Part shown: positions 49,693-59,060 of the stretch, one piece after another | Layout of the letters: the number at the start of each line of letters is the position of its first letter | Position numbering within the stretch: the first letter of the stretch is position 1 | DNA from: Candidatus Pantoea floridensis | Lineage (GTDB): Bacteria; Pseudomonadota; Gammaproteobacteria; Enterobacterales; Enterobacteriaceae | NCBI RefSeq assembly: GCF_900215435.1 | Contig: NZ_OCMY01000001.1 | Coordinates: 2,480,001 to 2,544,000, forward strand | Length of the DNA: 64,000 nt | Direction: 5' to 3' | Notes under the pieces: model-generated | Told to the model about the DNA's origin: nothing | What the model saw: only the letters and a program-made list of their open reading frames with translations | Databases searched by the model: none | Translations under genes and position numbers: made by a program

Positions 49693-51120
49693 ATGTCTTG
49701 CAGCAGACGTCAGTTTATTCAGCTATCTGCCGGTATCGCACTGGCTTCCGGTGCTATGCCTTACGCCGCCCGCGCTGCCGCGCCCATCGGCGACACGCCG
49801 CTTCCGATTCCTCCGCTGATTGAATCACGTCGCGGACAGCCGCTGTTTTTAACCTTGCAGCGCAGCCACTGGTCATTTAGCGGCAACAGTAACAAAGTTC
49901 CGGTGTGGGGCATTAACGGTATGTACCTCGGCCCAACGGTGCGCGTTTACAGCGGCGATGATGTGAAGCTGATTTACAGCAACCGCCTCAACGAGCCGGT
50001 ATCCATGACCGTTAGCGGTTTGCAGGTGCCTGGCGCCTTGATGGGCGGCGCACCGCGCCTGATGTCCGCCGGCGCGGATTGGGCGCCAGTGCTGCCGATT
50101 CGCCAGGGTGCAGGCACGCTGTGGTATCACGCCAACACGCCAAACCGCATGGCGCCGCACGTCTACAATGGCCTGGCCGGCATGTGGCTGGTTGAAGATG
50201 ACGTCAGCAAGTCGTTGCCTTTGCCGAAGCATTACGGTGTCGATGATTTCCCGCTGATCATTCAGGACAAGCGCCTCGATAATTTCGCCACGCCGGTTTA
50301 CAACCCACCGTCCAACGGCGGTTTTATTGGCGACGTGCTGCTGGTGAATGGGGTACAAAATCCCTATGTGGAAGTGTCTCGCGGCTGGGTGCGCCTGCGC
50401 CTGCTAAATGGCTCGAACGCGCGCCGTTTCGATCTTAGCTTCTCCGATAATCGTCCCTTTACGGTAATCGCCAGCGATCAAGGGTTCTTGCCTGCACCGG
50501 TTGCGGTACAGCTGCTGTCACTGGCGCCGGGCGAACGTCGCGAAGTGTTGGTAGACATGTCGCAGGGGGATGAAGTCTCGATTACGGCCGGCACGGCGGC
50601 GGGCATTATGGATCGCCTGCGCGGCCTGTTTGAGCCATCCTCAATTCTGACCAACACGCTGGTGCTAAGCTTGCGCCCAACCGGTTTGTTGCCACTGGTG
50701 ACGGATAATTTGCCAATGCGTTTGCTGGCGGATCAGATTCTCGACGGCGTAGCGGTACGCACGCGTGAATTCCGCATTGGTGACAGCGAGCCGGGTATTA
50801 ACGGCGTGCTGTGGGATATGAATCGAATTGACACCACCGTGCAGCAGGGTACGTTTGAGCGCTGGATTATTCACGCCGATCGTCCGCAATCACTGCATAT
50901 TCAGGGCGTGATGTTCCTGATTAAGAATGTGAATGGTGCGCAGCCGATGGGTGAAGATCGCGGCTGGAAAGATACGGTGTGGGTGGATGGCAGCGTTGAG
51001 CTGCTGGTGAGCTTCCCGCAGAGTTCGTCGGATCACTTCCCGTTTGTCTATTACAGCCAGGCGCTAGAGATGGCGGATCGCGGTACGGCGGGGCAGTTAT
51101 TGGTGAATCCTACGTCTTAA
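49693..51120 (+). CDS. ftsP: Cell division protein FtsP (SufI)
   Basis: Periplasmic cupredoxin-like divisome protein that protects septum assembly under stress. The 475 residues start with a Tat signal (SRRQFIQLSAG, cleavage near residue 28) and form three cupredoxin domains (YHANTPNRMAPHVYNGLAG). The residues that would hold copper in multicopper oxidases are largely absent, as in E. coli SufI, so it is not an oxidase. It is exported folded by the Tat pathway. Confidence 0.95.
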   Translation: MSCSRRQFIQLSAGIALASGAMPYAARAAAPIGDTPLPIPPLIESRRGQPLFLTLQRSHWSFSGNSNKVPVWGINGMYLGPTVRVYSGDDVKLIYSNRLNEPVSMTVSGLQVPGALMGGAPRLMSAGADWAPVLPIRQGAGTLWYHANTPNRMAPHVYNGLAGMWLVEDDVSKSLPLPKHYGVDDFPLIIQDKRLDNFATPVYNPPSNGGFIGDVLLVNGVQNPYVEVSRGWVRLRLLNGSNARRFDLSFSDNRPFTVIASDQGFLPAPVAVQLLSLAPGERREVLVDMSQGDEVSITAGTAAGIMDRLRGLFEPSSILTNTLVLSLRPTGLLPLVTDNLPMRLLADQILDGVAVRTREFRIGDSEPGINGVLWDMNRIDTTVQQGTFERWIIHADRPQSLHIQGVMFLIKNVNGAQPMGEDRGWKDTVWVDGSVELLVSFPQSSSDHFPFVYYSQALEMADRGTAGQLLVNPTS

Positions 51121-51127
51121 TTAAAAC

Positions 51128-51171
51128 GGTGCGCATGTATGCGCACCGTAGGGTCGCCATGAATAGCGACC
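51128..51171. repeat. Hairpin plus 24-bp repeat copy B, after ftsP
   Basis: A perfect 8-bp stem GGTGCGCA-TGTA-TGCGCACC (51128-51147) is followed at once by a copy of the 24-bp repeat (51148-51171, one arm diverged: GGTCGCC-ATGAAT-AGCGACC). Both lie between convergent ftsP and dkgA and could end their transcripts. Confidence 0.75.
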
Positions 51172-51182
51172 TTTTCAAAACG

Positions 51183-52010
51183 CTAGCCGTTAAACGCATC
51201 CGGATCCGGTCCCAGACGATTCCCGCTATCCAGCTTACTGATCTCACTCACCTCGGTCTTATCTAACCTGAAATCAAACACCTGGAAATTCTCGCGGATA
51301 CGTTCCGGGGTGATCGACTTAGGAATCACCACTAAACCGCTATCCAGATGCCAGCGGATAACGATCTGTGCGGGCGTCTTACCGTACTTCTTCGCCAGCT
51401 CGCGGATGATCTCCTGATCAAACACGCCTTTGCCGCCCTGCGCCAGCGGACTCCAGGATTCGGTTTGAATCTGGTGCAGCGCATTCCACGCATGCAGCGT
51501 GCGCTGTTGCAGCATTGGATGCAGCTCCACCTGGTTCACCACCGGTGTTACGCCGGTTTCGTCGATCAAACGCTTGAGATGCGTCTCGTGGAAATTACAC
51601 ACGCCGATGCTTTTGGTTAAGCCCTGCTGCTGCAGCTCAATCATCCCTTTCCAGGCGTCGACGTAGTTATCTTTCTCCGGGCACGGCCAGTGCATCAGAT
51701 ACAAATCGACCTGCTCCAGCTGTAACTTCTGCAGGCTGGTTTCTATCGCCTGCTGCCAGTTGGTTTGGTCGTCATTCCACAGCTTGGTGGTGATAAAAAT
51801 GTCTTCGCGCGCCACGTCAGTATCCTGCAGCGCCTGTCCTACCGCTTCCTCATTTTTATAGATGGCCGCGGTATCGATGGAGCGATAGCCGACTTTCAAC
51901 GCTTCCAGTATCGCGTTGCGCGCATCTTCAATGCTTGCTTGCCAAACGCCAAGGCCAAGCTGCGGCATCATGTTGCCGTCGCGCAATTTAATGATGGGTT
52001 GCTCTGCCAT
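51183..52010 (-). CDS. dkgA: 2,5-diketo-D-gluconate reductase A (aldo-keto reductase)
   Basis: NADPH-dependent aldo-keto reductase of 275 residues acting on 2,5-diketogluconate and small aldehydes such as methylglyoxal. The catalytic set is visible: Asp and Tyr in SIDTAAIYKNEEAVG, Lys in FITTKLWNDD and His in YLMHWPCP. It is divergent from the YqhC-like regulator, whereas in E. coli yqhD lies between them. GGAG precedes the ATG. Confidence 0.95.
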   Translation of the reverse strand: MAEQPIIKLRDGNMMPQLGLGVWQASIEDARNAILEALKVGYRSIDTAAIYKNEEAVGQALQDTDVAREDIFITTKLWNDDQTNWQQAIETSLQKLQLEQVDLYLMHWPCPEKDNYVDAWKGMIELQQQGLTKSIGVCNFHETHLKRLIDETGVTPVVNQVELHPMLQQRTLHAWNALHQIQTESWSPLAQGGKGVFDQEIIRELAKKYGKTPAQIVIRWHLDSGLVVIPKSITPERIRENFQVFDFRLDKTEVSEISKLDSGNRLGPDPDAFNG

Positions 52011-52215
52011 AATTGCTCCTTATCAGTTGCAGTGACTTACCGTAGAAAAGATGTGCTTAAGTCTAGTCAACAAACCTTGCCTGCGGATCATTGTGGCAAG
52101 CGAGCAGCACTTTTGCCTGGGCGATTTCTGCAAAAATCTTGCCTGATTCTCCGGCATGATGGAGTTTTGAGCAGCGTTACGGCACACTGCGTTTTTGGCT
52201 GCCAGTGAGAGAACC

Positions 52216-53136
52216 ATGTCCAACGACGTCCTTTGTCGCCAGCTGGCGCAGCGCGTGGTTGCTTTGATGAGCGACCTGAATAAACCGCTGTGCGCAGTAG
52301 AAAACGTGCGGTTAATCTATGCCTGCGAAACCTTGCCGCGTACGCCAATGATGTATCAGCCCGGCATTGTGATTCTTTTTCAGGGGCGCAAAACCGGTTA
52401 TCTCGGCAGCACCGTCTTTCACTACGATGCCACCAAATATTTGATGCTCACCGTGCCGCTGCCGGTGGAGTGTGAAACCGAAGCCACGCTGGAAGAGCCG
52501 CTGGCGGGCATGTGTTTGAGCGTCGATATCGCCAGTCTGCAGGATTTGCTGATGGATATTGGTGATGACGAGCAGTTCCAGCCGCAGGCGCAAACGTCAG
52601 GTATTCACTCGGCGTTCATGAGTGATGAGATGCTCTGCGCCGCTGAGCGCTTGCTGGATGTCATGAACAATCCGCGTGATGCCCGCGTGCTCGGCCCGCA
52701 GCTGGTCCGCGAAATCATCTATTACGTATTAATCGGTCCCATTGGCGGCGCGCTGCTGTCGCTGGTGAATCGTCAGACGCAGTTCAGCCAAATTGCTCGC
52801 GCGTTACGTCGCATCGAAAACAACTTTGCCGAAAGCCTCAGCGTGGACATGCTGGCGGCCGAGGTGAACATGAGCATTTCGGCATTTCATCACAACTTCA
52901 AAGCGGTAACGCAAACTTCGCCGCTGCAGTATCTCAAACGCTATCGCCTGCATCAGGCGCGTCTGATGATGCTGCAGGATGGCATGAAAGCCAGCGCGGC
53001 AGCGGTGCGCGTGGGCTATGAAAGCCCGTCGCAATTTTCGCGGGAATTTAAGCGCTATTTCGGCGTGACGCCGGGAGAGGAGGCGAGCCGCGTGCGTCAA
53101 ACCGTACCGGTATTACCGTTTGACGCCGCGTCGTAA
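52216..53136 (+). CDS. AraC family regulator, YqhC-like
   Basis: A 306-residue regulator with an AraC N-terminal domain ([31 protein letters not shown]) and a C-terminal double helix-turn-helix ([39 protein letters not shown]). E. coli YqhC activates yqhD and dkgA in response to aldehydes. Here it faces dkgA with 205 bases between, so it should control dkgA. ATG 52216 is preferred over 52195. Its stop abuts the convergent yghB stop with no gap. Confidence 0.9.
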   Translation: MSNDVLCRQLAQRVVALMSDLNKPLCAVENVRLIYACETLPRTPMMYQPGIVILFQGRKTGYLGSTVFHYDATKYLMLTVPLPVECETEATLEEPLAGMCLSVDIASLQDLLMDIGDDEQFQPQAQTSGIHSAFMSDEMLCAAERLLDVMNNPRDARVLGPQLVREIIYYVLIGPIGGALLSLVNRQTQFSQIARALRRIENNFAESLSVDMLAAEVNMSISAFHHNFKAVTQTSPLQYLKRYRLHQARLMMLQDGMKASAAAVRVGYESPSQFSREFKRYFGVTPGEEASRVRQTVPVLPFDAAS

Positions 53137-53799
53137 TCACGAGACTTTCTGGCGGCGTTTTTTCCAAATCACCACAATGCTGCCGGCAAGGCCGATAAAC
53201 AGCAGCGCGATGGGCAGGATCATCAGGATAGCCATCACCTGATCTTCGTGGCGCTTGATAAAAGGCACGTGGCTGATGCCGTAGCCCAACGTCACCACAA
53301 TCCCCACCCACAGTAGGCCGCTGAGCCAGTTAAACAGCTGAAAGCGGCCGTTTTTCAAACCCGAAATACCCGCCATGGTCGGCAGCAGCGTGCGCACAAA
53401 GGCGAGGAAGCGGCCCACCAGCAGCGCCATCAGGCCATGACGATCAAACATATTCCACGCGCGCTGGTGATATTGCGCCGGTAAATGCAATAACCAGCTT
53501 TTCACCAGTTTGGTGTTGCCCAGCCAGCGGCCTTGCAGATAGCTCAGCCAGCAGCCAAGGCTGGCCGCGGTGGTTAGAATCACAATGGTCGGCACGAAAT
53601 CCATCACACCTTTCGCCACCATCGCACCCGCCAGTAACAGCAAGCTGTCACCCGGCAGAAACGAGGCGGGCAATAAACCGTTTTCCAGAAACAGCGTCAA
53701 AAACATCACGCCGTAGACAATCCACACGACATCCGGATTACCCAGCGCGGCAAAATCCTGATGCCAAAGCGCCTGGACAATCTCATGTAAAACACCCAT
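53137..53799 (-). CDS. yghB: DedA family inner membrane protein
   Basis: A 220-residue polytopic membrane protein of the DedA family, which in E. coli (YghB with YqjA) is needed for normal membrane physiology and drug resistance and has lipid-scramblase relatives. Marks: [20 protein letters not shown] and the conserved [17 protein letters not shown]. The tail is basic. In the E. coli order it lies beside metC. Confidence 0.95.
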   Translation of the reverse strand: MGVLHEIVQALWHQDFAALGNPDVVWIVYGVMFLTLFLENGLLPASFLPGDSLLLLAGAMVAKGVMDFVPTIVILTTAASLGCWLSYLQGRWLGNTKLVKSWLLHLPAQYHQRAWNMFDRHGLMALLVGRFLAFVRTLLPTMAGISGLKNGRFQLFNWLSGLLWVGIVVTLGYGISHVPFIKRHEDQVMAILMILPIALLFIGLAGSIVVIWKKRRQKVS

Positions 53800-53896
53800 C
53801 AGCTATTCCATCGAGTCACAAGGATTCTATTTTAACCTTCTGTGGCATGGCATTCGTTGATCTCTCATCGTCACCACAGCGTGGTTTATGTTCTGT

Positions 53897-55087
53897 TTAA
53901 TTTTTTAAGCGAGCAAAGCCGGCTTTCAAGTCATCCAGCAGGTCATCCACATGCTCAAGGCCGATGTGCAAACGGACTAAGGTGCCGTCAAAATCGACGC
54001 CACCCGCCGGACGAATCGCCGCCAGTTCCTCAGGCTGATTGGCCAGAATCAGTGATTCATAGCCGCCCCATGAATAAGCCATGCTGAAATGGTGGAAGTG
54101 ATCGAGGTAGTTTGCCAGCTGCTCACGACTTAATTTTTCATGCAGGATGAAAGAGAACAGACCGCTGCTGCCGCTGAAGTCGCGCTGCCAGAATGCGTGG
54201 CCTTTACACTGGGCCAGCGCCGGGTGATTAACGCGCGCCACTTCCGGCTGCGCGGCCAGCCACTCGGCTACCTGCAATCCGCTCTCTTCGTGCTGACGCA
54301 GGCGCGTCCCCAGCGTACGCAGGCCTCGGCTCGCCATATAGGCGGTATCGGCATCGACCATCTGGCCCATCAGATACGAATTCTCGCGCAGCTGCGCCCA
54401 GCAGCGCTCATTCGCCACGGCGGTGCCAATCATCGCATCGCTGTGCCCAATAATGTATTTGGTGCCGGCCTGGATCGAAATATCAATGCCATGCTCCAGC
54501 GCGTTAAACAATACGCCCGCCGCCCAGGTATTATCGATCATGATGATCGCGTCTGGCGCTTTCGCGCGCACCGCAGCCACAATCGCCGGGATATCCTGCA
54601 CTTCCATGGTGATGGAAGCCGGCGATTCGAGGAAGACCACGCGCGTATTAGGCTGAACCAGCTCACCGATTTCGCTGCCGATGCAGTGATCGAAATAGGT
54701 AGTAGCGACATTCAGCTTGCTAAGAATTTTTGAGCAGAAATCCTGCGTCGGTTCGTAGACCGCACCGCTTACCAGAATATGGTCACCGGCTTCCACGAAG
54801 GACAAGATGGCATTCGATACCGCTGCGGCACCACAGGGATAGAGCATACAACCCGCGCCGCCTTCCAGCTCGGTCATGGCATCCTGCAGCGAGAAATGGG
54901 TGAGGGTGCCGCGGCGGCCATAAAACAGTTCGCCTTTAGCGCGACCGGCGGTGGAGCGTTTTTTGTCGGCGACCGTATCAAAAACCAGTGAGGAAGCGCG
55001 TTGAATCACGCTGTTAACTGAGCCCTGAGTGTAACGTTTGCTGCGTCCCGCGCTGACAAGCGTGGTGTCTATTTTTTTCGTTGCCAT
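53897..55087 (-). CDS. metC: Cystathionine beta-lyase
   Basis: PLP enzyme of methionine synthesis that turns cystathionine into homocysteine, pyruvate and ammonia. The 396 residues show [19 protein letters not shown], the cofactor-binding Asp in [10 protein letters not shown] and the PLP Lys in [14 protein letters not shown]. The frame is open to 55192, but ATG 55087 gives the family N-terminus [15 protein letters not shown]. It is divergent from exbB, as in E. coli. No clear MetJ box was found. Confidence 0.97.
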   Translation of the reverse strand: MATKKIDTTLVSAGRSKRYTQGSVNSVIQRASSLVFDTVADKKRSTAGRAKGELFYGRRGTLTHFSLQDAMTELEGGAGCMLYPCGAAAVSNAILSFVEAGDHILVSGAVYEPTQDFCSKILSKLNVATTYFDHCIGSEIGELVQPNTRVVFLESPASITMEVQDIPAIVAAVRAKAPDAIIMIDNTWAAGVLFNALEHGIDISIQAGTKYIIGHSDAMIGTAVANERCWAQLRENSYLMGQMVDADTAYMASRGLRTLGTRLRQHEESGLQVAEWLAAQPEVARVNHPALAQCKGHAFWQRDFSGSSGLFSFILHEKLSREQLANYLDHFHHFSMAYSWGGYESLILANQPEELAAIRPAGGVDFDGTLVRLHIGLEHVDDLLDDLKAGFARLKN

Positions 55088-55239
55088 TACTGCCTTACCT
55101 GACATTTCCCACAAAACATCCACGTTACCACGAATCAGCGTAGTGGGTTGAGCCTGAATGCGGATTATCAGAGTGAGGCCAGTATTGTGCATAACGTCAG
55201 CTAAATGGTGGAAATAAATGACATCTTTGCTTTGTAAAT

Positions 55240-55258
55240 AGTAATGAGAACCACTATC
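55240..55258. promoter_or_regulatory. Fur box upstream of exbB
   Basis: On the minus strand GATAGTGGTTCTCATTACT matches the 19-base Fur consensus at 13 positions. A TATGAT -10 candidate for exbB follows at 55279-55284. Iron repression of exbBD is well known in enterobacteria. Confidence 0.65.
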
Positions 55259-55329
55259 ACTTCGGGCGCTTTTTTTGCTATGATCCGCGCTTCAATCGTG
55301 AACTGTGCAACAGAAGTTGGAGATGCAGC

Positions 55330-56076
55330 GTGGTAGCCAGTGATTTGATGCAAACGGATCTCTCCGTTTGGGGCATGTATCAGCATGCCGATATCGTGGT
55401 AAAGATTGTGATGATTGGCCTGTTAATGGCGTCTGTCGTCACCTGGGCGATTTTCTTCGGTAAGTTTGCTGAGCTGAGCGGGGCGAAACGTCGCCTGAAG
55501 CGCGAACAGCAGGCGCTGGGCGAAGCCCGATCGTTAAACGATGCGTACCGTGCTGCTGAAAACTTCAAAGGCAACAGCCACAGCGCTGTGTTGCTCAATG
55601 ATGCGCAGAATGAGCTGGAGCTGTCAGCCGGCACTGAAGATCTCGACGGCATTAAAGAGCGCACCAGCTTCCGTCTGGACCGTCGCGTTGCGGCCTTCAG
55701 CCGTCATGCCGGTCGCGGCAATGGCTTCCTCGCCACCATCGGTTCGGTCGCGCCGTTTATCGGCCTGTTCGGTACCGTATGGGGGATCATGAACAGTTTT
55801 ATCGGTATCGCTAAAACGCAAACCACCAATCTTGCTGTAGTAGCACCCGGCATCGCGGAAGCGCTGCTGGCAACGGCCATTGGTCTGGTTGCGGCGATTC
55901 CTGCGGTGGTTATCTATAACGTCTTCGCACGTATGATTGCCAGCTACAAAGCCTCGCTGGGCGATGTGGCCGCTCAGGTCATGCTGCTGCAGAGCCGCGA
56001 CCTTGACCTCGGCAACGTTGATACCGCAAAAGAAGCCAACCGTCCGGCAGCGGCACAGAAACTGCGCGTAGGATAA
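55330..56076 (+). CDS. exbB: TonB energy transduction protein ExbB
   Basis: Proton-channel subunit that powers TonB-dependent uptake. The 248 residues include LMQTDLSVWGMYQHADIVVK, three membrane helices and the conserved GIAEALLATAIGLVAAIPAV. The start is GTG (55330) with TTGGAG upstream, as in E. coli; an internal ATG at 55348 is less likely. Directly followed by exbD (5-base gap); Fur-controlled. Confidence 0.97.
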   Translation: MVASDLMQTDLSVWGMYQHADIVVKIVMIGLLMASVVTWAIFFGKFAELSGAKRRLKREQQALGEARSLNDAYRAAENFKGNSHSAVLLNDAQNELELSAGTEDLDGIKERTSFRLDRRVAAFSRHAGRGNGFLATIGSVAPFIGLFGTVWGIMNSFIGIAKTQTTNLAVVAPGIAEALLATAIGLVAAIPAVVIYNVFARMIASYKASLGDVAAQVMLLQSRDLDLGNVDTAKEANRPAAAQKLRVG

Positions 56077-56081
56077 GTATT

Positions 56082-56504
56082 ATGGCGATGCGTTTAAACG
56101 ATGATTCGGTAGGCGATGGCGAAATGCATGAAATCAACGTGACGCCGTTTATCGACGTCATGTTGGTTTTGCTGATCATCTTTATGGTTGCCGCGCCATT
56201 GGCGACGGTGGATGTACGCGTGAATCTGCCCGCTTCCACCAGCGCGCCTCAGCCGCGTCCGGAAAAACCGGTTTATCTCTCCATCAAGGAAGACAAGCAG
56301 ATTTATATCGGTAACGATGCGGTGACGAAAGAGACGCTGGTGAATGCGCTGACGGCTCAAACAGAAGGCAACAAAGACACCACCATTTTCTTCCAGGCGG
56401 ATAAATCCGTGGATTACGCCACGCTGATGAGCGTAATGGATCAGCTGCGCGAAGCCGGTTACCTGAAAATTGGGTTGATGGGCATGGAAACGGTGAAGAA
56501 GTAA
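56082..56504 (+). CDS. exbD: TonB energy transduction protein ExbD
   Basis: Partner of ExbB (140 residues): one membrane helix at about 23-43 with the proton-carrying Asp in VTPFIDVMLVLLIIFMV, then a periplasmic domain (PVYLSIKEDKQIYIG). It ends in a copy of the 24-bp repeat that acts as a terminator. tonB itself is not in the window. Confidence 0.97.
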   Translation: MAMRLNDDSVGDGEMHEINVTPFIDVMLVLLIIFMVAAPLATVDVRVNLPASTSAPQPRPEKPVYLSIKEDKQIYIGNDAVTKETLVNALTAQTEGNKDTTIFFQADKSVDYATLMSVMDQLREAGYLKIGLMGMETVKK

Positions 56505-56526
56505 GCTAATCTCACCCAACCTTCTC

Positions 56527-56550
56527 GTAGGGTCGCCATTCATGGCGGCC
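56527..56550 (+). terminator. exbD terminator made of repeat copy C
   Basis: GTAGG plus stem GGTCGCC/GGCGGCC (one G-U pair) with loop ATTCAT, then seven T (56551-56557). A member of the 24-bp repeat family works here as an intrinsic terminator. Confidence 0.8.
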
Positions 56551-56619
56551 TTTTTTTATGTCCCGCACTCAACTTGTTAATTCCTTGTTACTTTTGGTCT
56601 CATTTTTGTAAACTGCAAT

Positions 56620-56635
56620 GGTGAAGAAGATCACA
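56620..56635 (+). promoter_or_regulatory. CRP-like site upstream of the MFS gene
   Basis: GGTGA-N6-TCACA, one base off the CRP consensus, 52 bases before the start of the transporter gene. It fits glucose control of an organic acid transporter; inferred only. Confidence 0.4.
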
Positions 56636-56686
56636 TCTATTCCTGGCTTAGCACGTTAAAACGGAAGAAAAACCAGGAAGGACAAT

Positions 56687-58006
56687 ATGAGCTCAAGTCA
56701 CTCTTTACAAAAGTCGTCGCAGGGCGGTGCCAAAACCATCTTTAGCGTTACCAGCGGTAACTTCCTTGAGATGTACGATTTCATGGTATTTGGCTATTAC
56801 GCCACGGCGATCGCCAAAACCTTTTTCCCCGGTGATGATCCCTTTGCCTCTTTGATGCTCACGCTGATGACCTTCGGTGCTGGCTTCCTGATGCGCCCGT
56901 TGGGAGCAATCATTCTCGGTGCCTACATCGATCATCACGGGCGTCGCAAAGGCCTGCTATTGACGCTGGGTTTGATGGCGATCGGGACGTTAACCATCGC
57001 GCTGGTGCCTGGCTATGCCACGCTGGGTGCCGCCGCGCCGATTTTAATTTTGCTGGGACGCTTATTGCAGGGCTTCTCCGCCGGCGTTGAATTGGGCGGC
57101 GTATCGGTTTACCTAGCCGAAGTGGCGCCGAAAGGGCGCAAAGGCTTTTATGTTAGCTGGCAATCGGGCAGCCAGCAGGTGGCGGTGATCTTCGCCGCGC
57201 TGCTTGGCCTGGGATTAAACCACCTGCTGGCGAAAGACGCCGTCACCGAATGGGGCTGGCGTATTCCGTTCGTAGTGGGCTGTATGATTGTGCCATTCCT
57301 GTTCTATATCCGCCGCATGCTGGAAGAGACGGAAGCGTTTAGCCAGCGTAAGCATCATCCCTCAATGAGCCAGATCGTGCGTTCAGTAGGTCAAAACTGG
57401 GCGCTGGTGCTGGCGGGCATGTTAATGGTGGTGACCACCACCGTGATGTTCTACATGATCACCGCCTTCACGCCCACTTTTGGCAAAACCGTGCTGATGA
57501 TGAGCGACAAACAGAGCTTCCTCGTCACGCTGTTTGTCGGCATATCCAACCTGTTTTGGTTACCGGTGATGGGGGCGCTATCGGATCGCGTCGGTCGTCG
57601 CCCGCTGCTGATTATTTTCACGATACTGATGATTGTTACCACCTGGCCGGTACTGCACTGGCTCGTTGGATCGCCGACCTTCGCCCATCTGGTTGAAGCA
57701 GAGCTGTGGCTATCGTTCCTGTATGCCAGCTATAACGGTGCCATGGTGGTCTATCTGGCTGAGATCATGCCAGCCGAGGTGCGCGCCACCGGTTTTTCAA
57801 TGGCTTATAGTCTGGCCACTGCGCTGTTTGGCGGTTTTACCCCAGCGGTATCGAGTTATCTGATTCATGCCACGGGCGATAAAGCAATGCCGGGCGTGTG
57901 GCTGTCGTTTGCTGCGGTGTGCGGATTGATTGGTACGCTGCTGATTGGCCGCATGGTGAAGCAGTATCAGGCGCGTCACGGCGCAGTCTCTCTAAGCGCG
58001 TCGTAA
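56687..58006 (+). CDS. MFS transporter, citrate/tricarballylate:proton symporter type
   Basis: A 439-residue transporter with 12 predicted helices of the metabolite:H+ symporter group close to CitA and TcuC. Marks: TSGNFLEMYDFMVFGYYA at the start, DHHGRRKGLLLTLG in loop 2-3, GVELGGVSVYLAE, and SDRVGRRPLL in the second half. It stands alone, without tcuA/tcuB enzyme genes, so citrate is the likelier substrate. AGGAAGG precedes the ATG. An inverted pair of repeats follows. Confidence 0.88.
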   Translation: MSSSHSLQKSSQGGAKTIFSVTSGNFLEMYDFMVFGYYATAIAKTFFPGDDPFASLMLTLMTFGAGFLMRPLGAIILGAYIDHHGRRKGLLLTLGLMAIGTLTIALVPGYATLGAAAPILILLGRLLQGFSAGVELGGVSVYLAEVAPKGRKGFYVSWQSGSQQVAVIFAALLGLGLNHLLAKDAVTEWGWRIPFVVGCMIVPFLFYIRRMLEETEAFSQRKHHPSMSQIVRSVGQNWALVLAGMLMVVTTTVMFYMITAFTPTFGKTVLMMSDKQSFLVTLFVGISNLFWLPVMGALSDRVGRRPLLIIFTILMIVTTWPVLHWLVGSPTFAHLVEAELWLSFLYASYNGAMVVYLAEIMPAEVRATGFSMAYSLATALFGGFTPAVSSYLIHATGDKAMPGVWLSFAAVCGLIGTLLIGRMVKQYQARHGAVSLSAS

Positions 58007-58010
58007 ACCT

Positions 58011-58077
58011 GGTCGCCATGAATGGCGACCCTACGAAAACCGATGCATACATTGTAGGGTCGCCATTCATGGCGACC
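58011..58077. repeat. Inverted pair of 24-bp repeats (copies D and E)
   Basis: Copy D (58011-58034) and copy E (58054-58077) are exact reverse complements of each other across a 19-base spacer, and each is itself a palindrome. The pair fills the 88-base gap between two convergent operons (MFS and pili). It could fold as one long stem or two hairpins, and probably stops transcription both ways. Confidence 0.85.
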
Positions 58078-58094
58078 TGATCCCCATCTCCATA

Positions 58095-59060
58095 CTAAAA
58101 CGACACATCCACCACCACGCTATCGGTGTAATTCCCCGCCGCCGGCGTATTCTGCGTGGTCAAAATCTGCGCCGTATAAGTAAAGTTGCGCGTCACGGTA
58201 TCGGCATTCAACGAGGTCGAGGTGCTACTGCTCCAGCGATCGGTGCCGGTTGGCCCCCAGCGAGACGTGGTGGTAGTGCCTTTGTAGATATCGTAAGCCA
58301 GCCGATTGGTGCCGCTCGCCATCTGGCGCGTGGTACCGCTGTAGTAGCTGCCGTTGCTCAAACCCACGGTATAAGTGCTGCCTTTCGAACACACCACGTT
58401 AATGGTTTGCTGCACCGTAGAAAAACTCCCCACCAGCGGTGCACTGCCAAAGCTGACATTGGGTGCGGTAATGGTGGTGCAGTCGTTGGTAATCACCAGA
58501 TTAACCGTAATCGGCATTGCCGTGCCGGTGCTGGTCTGCACGGTTCCCACGCACAATCCCGCCACGTTTACTCCCGCGCACACCGTATAACTTACCGTCA
58601 ACGTTATGGTGGTGGTATAGGTGCCTGCCGCCACCACCTGTCCGGGCACGGTGCGGAAAAAGAGCGGAATATTGAAGTTGAGGCTGTTTCCCAGTGCGAG
58701 CAAGGACGCTGAGCTCCAGCGATAGCTGCCACCCTGCTGTAATTCGGTGGCGCAGGCGCTATCAATGCACATCTGAATCGGGATGCTGTCGGTGCCGCTG
58801 GCCGCAGTTTTCAGCGCTGCACGGTTTCCGCTCAGATTGGAGGCGGTGGTAAAAGCGTAAGTAATGTTATCGCTACCCAACAACGAAAGCGTGCCCGAAC
58901 CACAGTTAACATTGGTGGTACTTGAGGTGGTATTGGCGGTTGAACCCACGGAGAAAGTGGTGACCGAACCGAATGTGGCGGTCGGCGCCGATAAGGTACA
59001 GAGCGCAAAGCTGGTCATTGGCAATAAAAACAGCACCAGCAGGAGCAGAAGCCTTTTCAT
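58095..59060 (-). CDS. Csu-type pilus tip adhesin, two spore-coat-U domains
   Basis: Secreted subunit of 321 residues: signal peptide (cleaved near SFA, residue 19), then two spore coat protein U domains, the first opening with CTLSAPTATFG and the second with CTTITAPNVSFG (about residue 193), each ending in beta-strand (TLTVSY; SVVVDVSF). Two-domain organisation is that of CsuE, the adhesive tip of archaic pili. Last gene; its ATG overlaps the usher stop (ATGA). Codon and base use do not stand out. Confidence 0.85.
   Translation of the reverse strand: MKRLLLLLVLFLLPMTSFALCTLSAPTATFGSVTTFSVGSTANTTSSTTNVNCGSGTLSLLGSDNITYAFTTASNLSGNRAALKTAASGTDSIPIQMCIDSACATELQQGGSYRWSSASLLALGNSLNFNIPLFFRTVPGQVVAAGTYTTTITLTVSYTVCAGVNVAGLCVGTVQTSTGTAMPITVNLVITNDCTTITAPNVSFGSAPLVGSFSTVQQTINVVCSKGSTYTVGLSNGSYYSGTTRQMASGTNRLAYDIYKGTTTTSRWGPTGTDRWSSSTSTSLNADTVTRNFTYTAQILTTQNTPAAGNYTDSVVVDVSF

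Noticed and set aside
53897..55192. Longer N-terminus for metC
   Set aside because: Residues before ATG 55087 are not found in cystathionine beta-lyases, and the family start fits 55087.
55088..55240. MetJ operator before metC
   Set aside because: Only weak, single ACGT-containing boxes; no tandem AGACGTCT-like pair.
41726..58077. CRISPR array made of the 24-bp repeats
   Set aside because: Copies are kilobases apart in intergenic places, palindromic and without regular spacers or cas genes.
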